Assembly (NCBI GenBank): GCA_965373045.1 | Contig: CBDVEQ010000104.1 | Span: 1-9,958, forward strand | Reading direction: 5' to 3' | DNA from: DAOVDI01 sp965373045 | GTDB lineage: Bacteria; Acidobacteriota; Aminicenantia; Aminicenantales; Aminicenantaceae | DNA length: 9,958 nucleotides | Part shown: one piece after another, positions 1-5,458 of the stretch | Layout: every line of letters begins with the position of its first letter | How positions within the stretch are numbered: the stretch's first letter is position 1 | Translations under genes and position numbers: made by a program | Notes under the pieces: generated by a model | Told to the model about the DNA's origin: nothing | The model's database searches: none | The model's input: only the letters and a program-made list of their open reading frames with translations

Positions 1-2
1 CA

Positions 3-32
3 GACCTCTAAGGACTTCTAGAGACTGTTTTT
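3..32 (+). terminator. Possible intrinsic terminator of a gene to the left
   Basis: Arms CTCTA (6-10) and TAGAG (19-23) can pair across an 8-base loop, with flanking AG/CT pairing if one base bulges. A run of five T follows at 28-32. The stem is short, and no upstream gene is visible to support it, so this is a weak call. Confidence 0.25.
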
Positions 33-34
33 CT

Positions 35-76
35 TTGGTCACTCCTCGCAGCTACGGCAATCTCGACCCATGAATA
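35..76. repeat. Possible degenerate copy of a dispersed intergenic repeat
   Basis: The stretch contains CACTCCTCGCAGCTACGGCAA followed by TCTCGACC. On the other strand it reads GAGATTGCC and then GCGAGGAGTGACC. This resembles the widespread 'GAGATTGC...CTCCTCGCAATGAC' family of short dispersed repeats seen in many bacterial genomes, with the inner part altered. It encodes no convincing protein. The resemblance is from memory; no second copy lies in this window to confirm it. Confidence 0.25.
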
Positions 77-91
77 ATCCAGGATAATCAC

Positions 92-120
92 TTGACAAAC
101 AGAAAAAGTGGGGATAGATT
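92..120 (+). promoter_or_regulatory. Sigma-70-type promoter for the DUF5684-like gene
   Basis: A perfect -35 TTGACA (92-97) is separated by exactly 17 bases from TAGATT (115-120), a four-of-six match to the -10 consensus. The start would fall near 127, giving a leader of about 23 bases that contains the strong ribosome site GGGAGG (137-142) before the ATG at 150. Confidence 0.6.
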
Positions 121-149
121 TAGACCAACTTTTATAGGGAGGTATCATT

Positions 150-506
150 ATGGATAATTCTTATTTTTTAGGAGGAATAGGTGTTATTGGCATAATCATC
201 TATTTAGCTATTGCTGTCTTCTATATTTTTGTTTATTGGAAAGTTTTTGAAAAGGCAGGAATTCCAGGTTGGGGCATTCTTATTCCGATATATAATGCTT
301 ACTTATTCCTAAAAATGGCCAAGAGGCCTGGTTGGTGGCTTCTGCTTTGGTTAATACCACTTGTGAATATAGTAATCGGGATAATTGTCGTTTTTGACAT
401 TGCCAAATACTTTGGTAAGACTACGGGATTTGGTTTTGGATTATTATTCTTTGGCTTTATCTTTTATCCAATTTTAGCATTTGGAGATGCCGAGTACGTA
501 AATTAA
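150..506 (+). CDS. Small multi-pass membrane protein, DUF5684-like
   Basis: This is a 118-residue hydrophobic protein of unknown function, probably in the inner membrane. About three membrane segments are visible, near residues 7-29, 61-82 and 93-111. Between the first two lies a conserved-looking motif, WKVFEKAGIPGW (30-41) followed by IPIYNAY, then KRPGWW. The protein ends with an AFGDAEY motif. This W-x-x-F-x-KAG-x-PGW plus IPxYN pattern is what I recognise from DUF5684 and related small membrane proteins, sometimes found as part of signal-peptidase-like genes; no Ser/Lys peptidase dyad is present here. The start is well supported by GGGAGG seven bases upstream. It has its own promoter and a following hairpin, so it is probably monocistronic. 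The family is fairly sure; the role is unknown. Confidence 0.8.
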   Translation: MDNSYFLGGIGVIGIIIYLAIAVFYIFVYWKVFEKAGIPGWGILIPIYNAYLFLKMAKRPGWWLLLWLIPLVNIVIGIIVVFDIAKYFGKTTGFGFGLLFFGFIFYPILAFGDAEYVN

Positions 507-515
507 AATTATTAG

Positions 516-560
516 ACTACAGCAGCTTCTTGTTTATAAACAAGATGCCGTAGTGTTTTA
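516..560 (+). terminator. Long imperfect hairpin after the DUF5684-like gene
   Basis: ACTAC (516-520) pairs with GTAGT (550-554). Further in, GCA plus TCTTGTTTA pairs with TAAACAAGA plus TGC, interrupted by one mismatch and a three-base bulge. The sequence GTTTTA follows. The stem is long and sits 9 bases after the stop codon, which fits a transcript end or an mRNA-stabilising hairpin. The T tract is short for a classical terminator. Confidence 0.5.
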
Positions 561-655
561 CTCCTAATATTGTCTTAAATCAATATAAGGAACCCTCTTA
601 CTGCAACTGACCCTCCTTACCCCGGAGTGATGACTTTATGACGGGATTTTTTTCC

Positions 656-684
656 TTGACATCAAACTCAACTGTTAATATATT
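656..684 (+). promoter_or_regulatory. Strong sigma-70-type promoter for the ABM-like gene
   Basis: Perfect TTGACA (656-661), a 17-base spacer and TATATT (679-684, five of six). The start is expected near 691, leaving a leader of about 44 bases before the ATG at 735. The interval 507-734 otherwise holds only the hairpin at 516-554 and no convincing small ORF. Confidence 0.7.
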
Positions 685-734
685 TTAGAAGGTTACAGGG
701 GAGATTAAAATCAGATAAAAAGGAGAGATATGTC

Positions 735-1028
735 ATGTTTGCTCGTTTAACAACAGCTCAAATCCATGTAGACAAGATAGATAGATTTATAAAGCTCTAT
801 GAAGAGAGTGTTGTTCCGGCGGCAAAATTACAGAAAGGCTATAAAAGCATCTGTCTATTTATGGACCGAAAAACAGGCAAAGGCATCGCCCTCGCATTCT
901 GGGAAAGCGAGGAAGATGCGATAGCTAATGAAGAGAACCGCTACTACCAAGAACAGGTAGCCAAATTCATAACCTTCTATACAAAACCGCCTATTCGCGA
1001 AGGATATGAAGTAGTTGTACAGGCATAA
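735..1028 (+). CDS. Small dimeric alpha/beta-barrel (ABM-like) protein
   Basis: This is a 97-residue soluble protein. Its layout is beta strand (FARLTTAQI), helix (KIDRFIKLYEESVVPAAK), strand (GYKSICLFMD), strand (GKGIALAFWES), then a helix beginning EEDAIANEENRYYQEQ and a last strand (YEVVVQA). That order, with the early 'helix-V-x-P-x' and the W/E pair before the second helix, matches the ferredoxin-like ABM fold (antibiotic biosynthesis monooxygenase / dimeric alpha-beta barrel). Members bind heme, quinones or other small aromatics, or act as non-catalytic sensors, so a substrate cannot be assigned. The start is supported by AGGAGA (721-726), 8 bases upstream; a second ATG at 730 is out of frame. 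It has its own strong promoter and no operon partner. Fold fairly likely, function unknown. Confidence 0.75.
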   Translation: MFARLTTAQIHVDKIDRFIKLYEESVVPAAKLQKGYKSICLFMDRKTGKGIALAFWESEEDAIANEENRYYQEQVAKFITFYTKPPIREGYEVVVQA

Positions 1029-1034
1029 TAGAAG

Positions 1035-1092
1035 AAAAAAAGCCCTTTCATTATTTGAAAAAAATTTTTAGAGGGAAATTCTCTCGGAAAGG
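1035..1092 (-). terminator. Possible terminator of the beta-barrel gene (minus strand)
   Basis: Read on the minus strand just after the stop codon, CCTTTC (plus 1087-1092) can pair with GAAAGG (plus 1044-1049). A small inner AGAG/CTCT stem lies between them, and a run of seven T (plus 1035-1041) follows shortly. The loop is large, so the call is weak. The same A/T-rich tract could also end the plus-strand gene that stops at 1028. Confidence 0.3.
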
Positions 1093-1947
1093 TTAGAGCA
1101 GAAAAGAAAGCCCCCAGGCCAGATGATGGGCTAAAAAGGTCATGTTGATAGTGCCCTCCTCCCCGTTGTCGAAGCGGAGATCCCGGAGGAAGGACTGGGT
1201 CAGCTTGTATTCCAGATATAGGCCCAGCTTTCTGAAGATCTGCAGGCGGAGGCCCAGATTGAGCCCGAATCCCAAGTTGGAAAGGCGCAGCTGGTAGCTG
1301 TAGGCTTTCCACTGAGGATCACCCTTTAAGCGGAGCTGGGGGTGAGGTATCGCCAGGCCGAAGCTGAAGGCGGCATAGGGCTGGATGCGTCCTCCGGGAT
1401 ATTTGTACGACCGCAGCCACATCTGCCTGTAGACCACGGAGAGGCTCAGGTGATTGACGCCGTGGGAGACGTTGAAGTCACTGATGTAATCCTTTGTGGA
1501 TGTGGTTTTTCCGACGGGAACGCCTTTTTCCGTCCCGGTGACCAGCACCTCGCCTCCCTCGTCGGGAATAAACACCTTCAGATGGACAAACTCAATCCCT
1601 ACTCCCAGGTTCGGATTTTTCTTGAAAAACCGGTAGACCCGGACACCGTAGTAGGGTTCGGTGAAGGCCTGGAGGGCGGCTTTGAAGTTCAGCCTGAAGA
1701 GTGGGGCGAAAAAGGCGTTGGGGATGATGGAATCGTCGGGAAAAAAGGAGCGGCCGATCAGCCGGGTGTTGTGAAAGCGAAGGTCGAAATGTCCGGGATA
1801 GTTGATTCGAATGGTGGAGGAGGTGGGGAAGTTCATCCCCCGGTTGTACTCGATATAAGTCAGGGGTATCGCCGGCTTCTTCTTTTCGCCGAAGGCCGGT
1901 GAGAAAAGGACGGCTGAAATAATCAGGAAGGTCAAAGTTTTTTTCAT
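1093..1947 (-). CDS. Predicted outer-membrane beta-barrel protein
   Basis: This is a 284-residue protein with a clear Sec signal peptide: MKKTLTFLIISAVLFSPAFG, cut likely after residue 20. The mature part alternates polar and hydrophobic/aromatic residues in many short strands (for example GHFDLRFHNTRL, GVGIEFVHLKVFI, NHLSLSVVYRQMW, GRIQPYAAFSFGLAI, LGLYLEYKLT). It ends in a hydrophobic terminal strand, LAHHLAWGLSFLL, as outer-membrane barrels do. The GxGIEFxHxKV and SHGVNHLxLxxxYR pieces faintly recall the lipid A oxidase-like/OmpW-size barrels, but I would not name a function. The gene is noticeably richer in G+C than both neighbours. Upstream is a weak ribosome site (ACAGG) and a reasonable promoter at 1976-2004. 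A 186-residue open frame on the opposite strand is a composition artefact. Barrel location is likely; cargo or activity unknown. Confidence 0.8.
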   Translation of the reverse strand: MKKTLTFLIISAVLFSPAFGEKKKPAIPLTYIEYNRGMNFPTSSTIRINYPGHFDLRFHNTRLIGRSFFPDDSIIPNAFFAPLFRLNFKAALQAFTEPYYGVRVYRFFKKNPNLGVGIEFVHLKVFIPDEGGEVLVTGTEKGVPVGKTTSTKDYISDFNVSHGVNHLSLSVVYRQMWLRSYKYPGGRIQPYAAFSFGLAIPHPQLRLKGDPQWKAYSYQLRLSNLGFGLNLGLRLQIFRKLGLYLEYKLTQSFLRDLRFDNGEEGTINMTFLAHHLAWGLSFLL

Positions 1948-1975
1948 TGGCCTGTGTCCGGAGCTGGAAAAAGGT

Positions 1976-2004
1976 TTTATAACCTATTTTCTGTCCGAAG
2001 TAAA
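1976..2004 (-). promoter_or_regulatory. Likely promoter for the beta-barrel gene
   Basis: On the minus strand, TTTACT (plus 1999-2004) and TATAAA (plus 1976-1981) are separated by 17 bases. They match the sigma-70 consensus at four and five of six positions. The -35 hexamer overlaps the end of the perfect palindrome at 2003-2026, which could make that palindrome an operator. Confidence 0.45.
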
Positions 2005-2026
2005 CGGCCGGATTTGTCCGGCCGTT
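2003..2026. promoter_or_regulatory. Perfect 10-bp inverted repeat between divergent genes
   Basis: AACGGCCGGA (2003-2012) and TCCGGCCGTT (2017-2026) are exact reverse complements around the loop TTTG. Only three T follow on the minus strand, and none on the plus strand, so it is a poor intrinsic terminator as it stands. It lies between the divergent beta-barrel and TPR-TonB genes, touching the -35 of the former. An operator, a leftover terminator from a lost gene, or a repeat unit are all possible. Confidence 0.55.
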
Positions 2027-2064
2027 AAAAGGGGGTCATATTTATAGAAATCTAAGGAAAAAAA

Positions 2065-2093
2065 TTGACAAGTAAAATATTTTTTCATAAAAT
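2065..2093 (+). promoter_or_regulatory. Strong sigma-70-type promoter for the SH3-TPR-TonB_C gene
   Basis: Perfect TTGACA (2065-2070), 17-base spacer, TAAAAT (2088-2093, five of six). The start should fall near 2100, giving a leader of about 34 bases. Confidence 0.65.
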
Positions 2094-2133
2094 AAATTGC
2101 AAGCATTACAAGTTTTAGTAAAACAGGGTTAAA

Positions 2134-3057
2134 ATGAGAGGAAATCGAAAAATAATACTTATCAGATTTTTCTTGTTGATATTTGTTTTTTTTCTTTCGG
2201 GGTTTAAATTATATTCTCAAGAAACTATTACTAAAGTAATCGTTATAAAAGAAAACGCTGAGGTAAGACTCTTTCCGACAGAAGAAAGCGCAGTTTTCAA
2301 AAAACTTACTCTTGGCACAGTATTAGAAGTGGAAAGCACAAAGGGGGAATGGTTAAAAATAGTACTTCCTCCAGAAGATGGAGTCGTAATTAAAGGATAT
2401 ATTCTCAAAAGTATGGTTGTGGAGGCCATTGAAAAAGCTCCACCAGAGCCAAAAGGAACAGAGTCGGAGAAAGATGTTTTATTGTATTTTGATCTGGCTG
2501 AGAAATTTTTCAAAGAAGGCAATTATAAAAAAGCAAAAGAATACTTTGAGCGAGTTCTTAAAGAGAGGCCTGATGATCCAGGTTCAAAAAGAAGAATTGA
2601 GGAGATAAAGAAAATAAATGAGCGAGATTATAATCTGAGGTTAGGAGATAGGCTCTACGATCAAGGGTACTATAAGACCGCAATGACATATTATGAAAAT
2701 GTGTTGAAATTATTCCCGGAGGATGAAGAAGTAAAAGGGAAAGTGAAAAAAATCGAAGAGTTGACAAGATCTGAAGAAGTTCTGGCAGTGAATAAACCAC
2801 CTAAAGTAATAAAGAAAATTAATCCAAAATATCCTAAAAGGGCATTTGACAGAAGAATTGAAGGTTTAGTTGTTCTTGAAGTTAAAATCGATAAATCCGG
2901 AAAAATCCAAGATGTAAAAGTCATCAAATCCTTCTCTATTTTTGATAAGGAAGCTGTCAAGGCTGTCCGACAGTGGGTCTATGAGCCCATGATCATTAAT
3001 GGTATTCCCAGAGCTGTTGTCTTTACTGTTAAATTAAGATTTGAAATTGGAAAGTAA
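2134..3057 (+). CDS. Exported SH3-TPR-TonB C-terminal domain protein
   Basis: This is a 307-residue protein with an N-terminal signal sequence (basic RGNRK, hydrophobic core to about residue 23, likely cleavage around LYS-QE at 28-29). Residues 33-96 look like a bacterial SH3 domain (AEVRLFPTEES, GTVLEVESTKGEWLKI, KGYI). Residues 113-207 carry two TPR units, each with the helix pair ending in a Pro (FFKEGNYKKAKEYFERVLKE; YDQGYYKTAMTYYENVLKLF). Residues 223-307 are a TonB C-terminal domain, with INPKYPKRAFDRRIEGLVVL, VKIDKSGKIQDVKV and an AVRQWVYEP core. TonB_C domains normally contact outer-membrane receptors; here there is no Pro-rich spacer, and the domain sits on a TPR module, so an adaptor role in the periplasm or envelope is more likely than classical energy transduction. 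The ribosome site is weak (AGGG, 2125-2128). Domains are well supported, role inferred. Confidence 0.85.
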   Translation: MRGNRKIILIRFFLLIFVFFLSGFKLYSQETITKVIVIKENAEVRLFPTEESAVFKKLTLGTVLEVESTKGEWLKIVLPPEDGVVIKGYILKSMVVEAIEKAPPEPKGTESEKDVLLYFDLAEKFFKEGNYKKAKEYFERVLKERPDDPGSKRRIEEIKKINERDYNLRLGDRLYDQGYYKTAMTYYENVLKLFPEDEEVKGKVKKIEELTRSEEVLAVNKPPKVIKKINPKYPKRAFDRRIEGLVVLEVKIDKSGKIQDVKVIKSFSIFDKEAVKAVRQWVYEPMIINGIPRAVVFTVKLRFEIGK

Positions 3058-3069
3058 AATAAGCTGTTT

Positions 3070-4902
3070 TTAGGAAGAATAACTAATATCAACAATCTTC
3101 CAGCTATCACCTTGTTTTCTCATCTCCCACTTAACTATTCCTCTAGATAATACCTGTTTCGTTCCATCAGACCTGGATATTCCGGTTAAAATACGGGAGA
3201 AACTTACTTCTGCCTGGGAAATGTTTCTGAATTGGATAGAAATATTCGAGACTGCAATTTCAATGTTGCTATATAAATGAAAAATCAATTCTGCTTCTTC
3301 TTTTTTCTCCTGATAAAGCTCTGGAGAGCACGCTTTTTTATAGAAGGCCGGAAGACTTTTCTCTTTTATTGACTGAACATATTGGTTAACCATAAATTTT
3401 ATCTGCTTTGGAGCAATTTGTGGACTTGCCAAATTTAAAGATTCTTCTGCCGTAGTGTTATTTTGTTGTTCTTTTAATTTTTTCTCTTTTCTTTTATTAG
3501 CTTCAGCTAAATAATACCGGGCAGATTTATTTTTAGGCTCAAACTTCAATATCTCTTCCATCTGTTTAATACACTGATCAAAGTCTCCTTGATCAAAAGC
3601 TTTCATTCCTAAATCGAGGTTGGCAGCTAAATCAACCACTTTTCTTTCTATTTTTGAAGGATCAGATCGAGACTCACCCTTTTCAGTCGAGATTGTTTTA
3701 GCTGGCTTAATATCGGATTTTCTTTCCTTTTTTTCTTTTTCAGCAGGAGGCTTGACCTGGGGTTGTACTTCGGTTTTCATTTGGGTGGGTAAACTTGTTT
3801 CAGAAGGCTCAGTAGTTTGTTTTTCTTTTTCAGCAGGAGTTTGAATTTGTGTTTCTGTTGTGGGAGGTGGGAGAGATGCAGAGTCGCCTGAAGAATCCGG
3901 AAGAGTGGATTTATTCATGAAGAGAAAAATAAATGCAATAACAGCCACTACCACTGTCATCATAGAAACCACTAAAATCAAAAGAGGCTTATTCTTTTTT
4001 TCTTTTTGGAATTCGGGAACGACTTCTGTCTTGGTTATTTCTCCTTCAGTCTCTCTCCTTTCAGGCAGAGGCATATCCTCGTATTTTGAATAATTTATTA
4101 AATCTTCTGTCAATTCCCGGCAACTTTGATAGCGGGATTCGGGCGCTTTGGCTAAAGCTTTTAGTACCGTATGATCTAAGCCATCGGGTAACTTTTTATC
4201 GAAAGTTTTGAGGGGAAGAGGGTCCTCATTTATTATTTTATAGAGGACAGTTGTTAAATTATCACCAGGAAAAGGTTTTTCGTTAGTTAATAATTCATAG
4301 AGAATTACTCCTACAGAGAAAATATCTGAACGATTATCTGCTTTTTTGCCTGCAATTTGTTCAGGTGACATATAATTTGGTGTGCCCAAACTCGTACCAG
4401 TTTGAGTTAAATCAGATGTTTCAATTCGAGCAATACCAAAGTCACAAAGATGAGTATTTCCTTCTTTATCGATCAGAATGTTACCCGGTTTGATGTCTCG
4501 ATGGACAATTCCCTTCCTATGGGCATAATCTAATGCATCCCCTATCTGAGTTATTATATTGATTATTTCATCCAGGGGGAATTTTTTGCGAGAAACAATA
4601 AGTTCTTCGAGACTTCTTCCCTCGATGTATTCCATAGCAATATAGGTTAACCCTTCAGCTTTTCCCACATCATAAATGGTGACAATATTTGGATGAGAGA
4701 GAATTCCTGCCGATTGTGCTTCTCGAGTAAATCTCTTTATAGCTTCGTCCTGCTTAAATGAAGAGTCAATTACGTCAAACCGGATGGTTTTAATGGCAAC
4801 TGTTCGACCAATTAAGGGATCTACTCCTTTATAGACAATGCCCATTGCCCCTTTTCCCAATACTCCATCTATTGAGTATTTGCCAATTTTATCAATTTCC
4901 AT
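3070..4902 (-). CDS. Transmembrane Ser/Thr protein kinase with extracytoplasmic TPR
   Basis: This is a 610-residue Hanks-type kinase that phosphorylates proteins on Ser/Thr. The kinase domain (about 8-270) looks fully active: Gly loop GKGAMG (16-21), ATP lysine K38 in VAIK, helix-C E61, HRDIKPGN (134-141) with base D136, DFG (154-156), a Thr-rich activation loop (T166, T168, T170, T174), MSPEQ (178-182) and D193. A single membrane span lies at about 306-329. Beyond it are a low-complexity Pro/Glu/Lys/Thr linker (335-420), a TPR-like unit (428-476) and a C-terminal region (497-610) that looks like an NTF2/SnoaL-type domain, with the ending GDSWKIVDIS typical of that fold. The outer part may sense or assemble, the inner part signals. 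It has its own minus-strand promoter and is convergent with the TPR-TonB_C gene. The ribosome site is weak (AAGG, 10 bases upstream). Kinase certain; C-terminal fold and substrates inferred. Confidence 0.95.
   Translation of the reverse strand: MEIDKIGKYSIDGVLGKGAMGIVYKGVDPLIGRTVAIKTIRFDVIDSSFKQDEAIKRFTREAQSAGILSHPNIVTIYDVGKAEGLTYIAMEYIEGRSLEELIVSRKKFPLDEIINIITQIGDALDYAHRKGIVHRDIKPGNILIDKEGNTHLCDFGIARIETSDLTQTGTSLGTPNYMSPEQIAGKKADNRSDIFSVGVILYELLTNEKPFPGDNLTTVLYKIINEDPLPLKTFDKKLPDGLDHTVLKALAKAPESRYQSCRELTEDLINYSKYEDMPLPERRETEGEITKTEVVPEFQKEKKNKPLLILVVSMMTVVVAVIAFIFLFMNKSTLPDSSGDSASLPPPTTETQIQTPAEKEKQTTEPSETSLPTQMKTEVQPQVKPPAEKEKKERKSDIKPAKTISTEKGESRSDPSKIERKVVDLAANLDLGMKAFDQGDFDQCIKQMEEILKFEPKNKSARYYLAEANKRKEKKLKEQQNNTTAEESLNLASPQIAPKQIKFMVNQYVQSIKEKSLPAFYKKACSPELYQEKKEEAELIFHLYSNIEIAVSNISIQFRNISQAEVSFSRILTGISRSDGTKQVLSRGIVKWEMRKQGDSWKIVDISYSS
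3730..3839. repeat. 20-bp direct repeat inside the kinase linker
   Basis: Bases 3730-3749 and 3820-3839 are identical (plus strand TTTTTCTTTTTCAGCAGGAG). They are spaced exactly 90 bases apart and in frame, and encode PAEKEK at residues 356-361 and 386-391. This looks like an internal duplication in the flexible linker. It is prone to in-frame gain or loss of 30 residues. Confidence 0.8.
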
Positions 4903-4936
4903 TTTCAGTTAACCTTAAGCTCCAAAGATTAATATT

Positions 4937-4965
4937 ATTTTACATATTTATCCTGTTATTTTCAA
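4937..4965 (-). promoter_or_regulatory. Promoter for the Ser/Thr kinase gene
   Basis: On the minus strand, TTGAAA (plus 4960-4965) and TAAAAT (plus 4937-4942) are separated by 17 bases, each five of six to consensus. A start near plus 4930 would give a leader of about 28 bases to the ATG at 4902. The rest of 4903-5020 is AT-rich and holds only a small ATTAAC/GTTAAT inverted repeat (4993-5012). Confidence 0.55.
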
Positions 4966-5020
4966 TAAAGCTCCCAAAATTCCTCCTAATATATTAACCG
5001 AGCGGAGTTAATCCTTCTAA

Positions 5021-5410
5021 GAGAGCAAGGAATTCTTGAATCAATGCCAGCGTTCTGTTACCTTTGTATTTCTGTCGTCCGGGATAGTTAGCCTTTATTT
5101 TTCCCATGCCGGCTGGCATCTGGCGCTTTCCGGGATGATATGCGGGCTCGGTATAGGAATCCTCTTTCCTCGCCTATCCTCGCTCATCATTGATGATGTA
5201 AAGGACAGAGACAGAAGCCGGGTTCTTGGTCTGTTTGCGGCTTTTTCCGACCTGGGATTTGCCGTAGGGCCGGTTATGTTCGGCAGTATGTCCCAGATAT
5301 TTGGTATCCGACAGTTTTTTCCCATATTCGGGGGAGCTTTGTTGTTTCTGATTCTTATTATTATGGGAGTTGGAAAAAAGGAGATCTATCAAAGGAACGA
5401 ATGGAGTTAA
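5021..5410 (+). pseudogene. Truncated MFS transporter, C-terminal remnant
   Basis: The open frame runs from just after a stop codon at 5018-5020 to TAA at 5408-5410; the first usable start is TTG at 5036, giving 124 residues. The sequence is the last third of a major facilitator superfamily permease. It has about four membrane segments, the cytoplasmic loop DDVKDRDRSRVLGLFAAFSD and the following GFAVGPVMFG, typical of the second half of the family, then a short charged tail. A full MFS protein is around 400 residues, so helices 1 to about 8 are missing. Nothing upstream in any frame supplies them: bases 4903-5020 are AT-rich non-coding sequence and belong to the kinase promoter. AAGGA (5027-5031) is a coincidental-looking ribosome site. 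Most likely a dead remnant of a deleted or recombined gene; production of a short membrane peptide cannot be excluded. Confidence 0.75.
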
Positions 5411-5422
5411 ATGCATTTTTTC

Positions 5423-5451
5423 TTGTAATAAAAGGCTGCGGAATATATAAA
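5423..5451 (+). promoter_or_regulatory. Possible promoter giving a near-leaderless pgeF transcript
   Basis: TTGTAA (5423-5428, four of six) and TATAAA (5446-5451, five of six) are separated by 17 bases. A start about 7 bases beyond the -10 falls at or next to the pgeF ATG at 5459. This agrees with the lack of any ribosome site there. It is inferred from sequence only. Confidence 0.4.
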
Positions 5452-5458
5452 AGAACTT

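Noticed and set aside
620..653. CCCG...CGGG followed by seven T as a terminator or small RNA end
   Set aside because: Only four pairs across a 17-base loop, and the T run lies just before the -35 of the next promoter; too weak to list as a feature.
977..1312. Minus-strand open frame of 111 codons
   Set aside because: It overlaps the end of both the ABM-like gene and the barrel gene in another frame, and has no domain or ribosome site.
1342..1902. Plus-strand open frame of 186 codons opposite the beta-barrel gene
   Set aside because: It has no recognisable domain, is Gly/Val/Asp rich in a way expected from the reverse of a GC-rich gene, and the minus-strand frame has a signal peptide and barrel strands.
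5036..5410. Intact small transporter gene
   Set aside because: At 124 residues it is only the last third of an MFS protein and starts from TTG beside a composition break; a remnant is the simpler reading.
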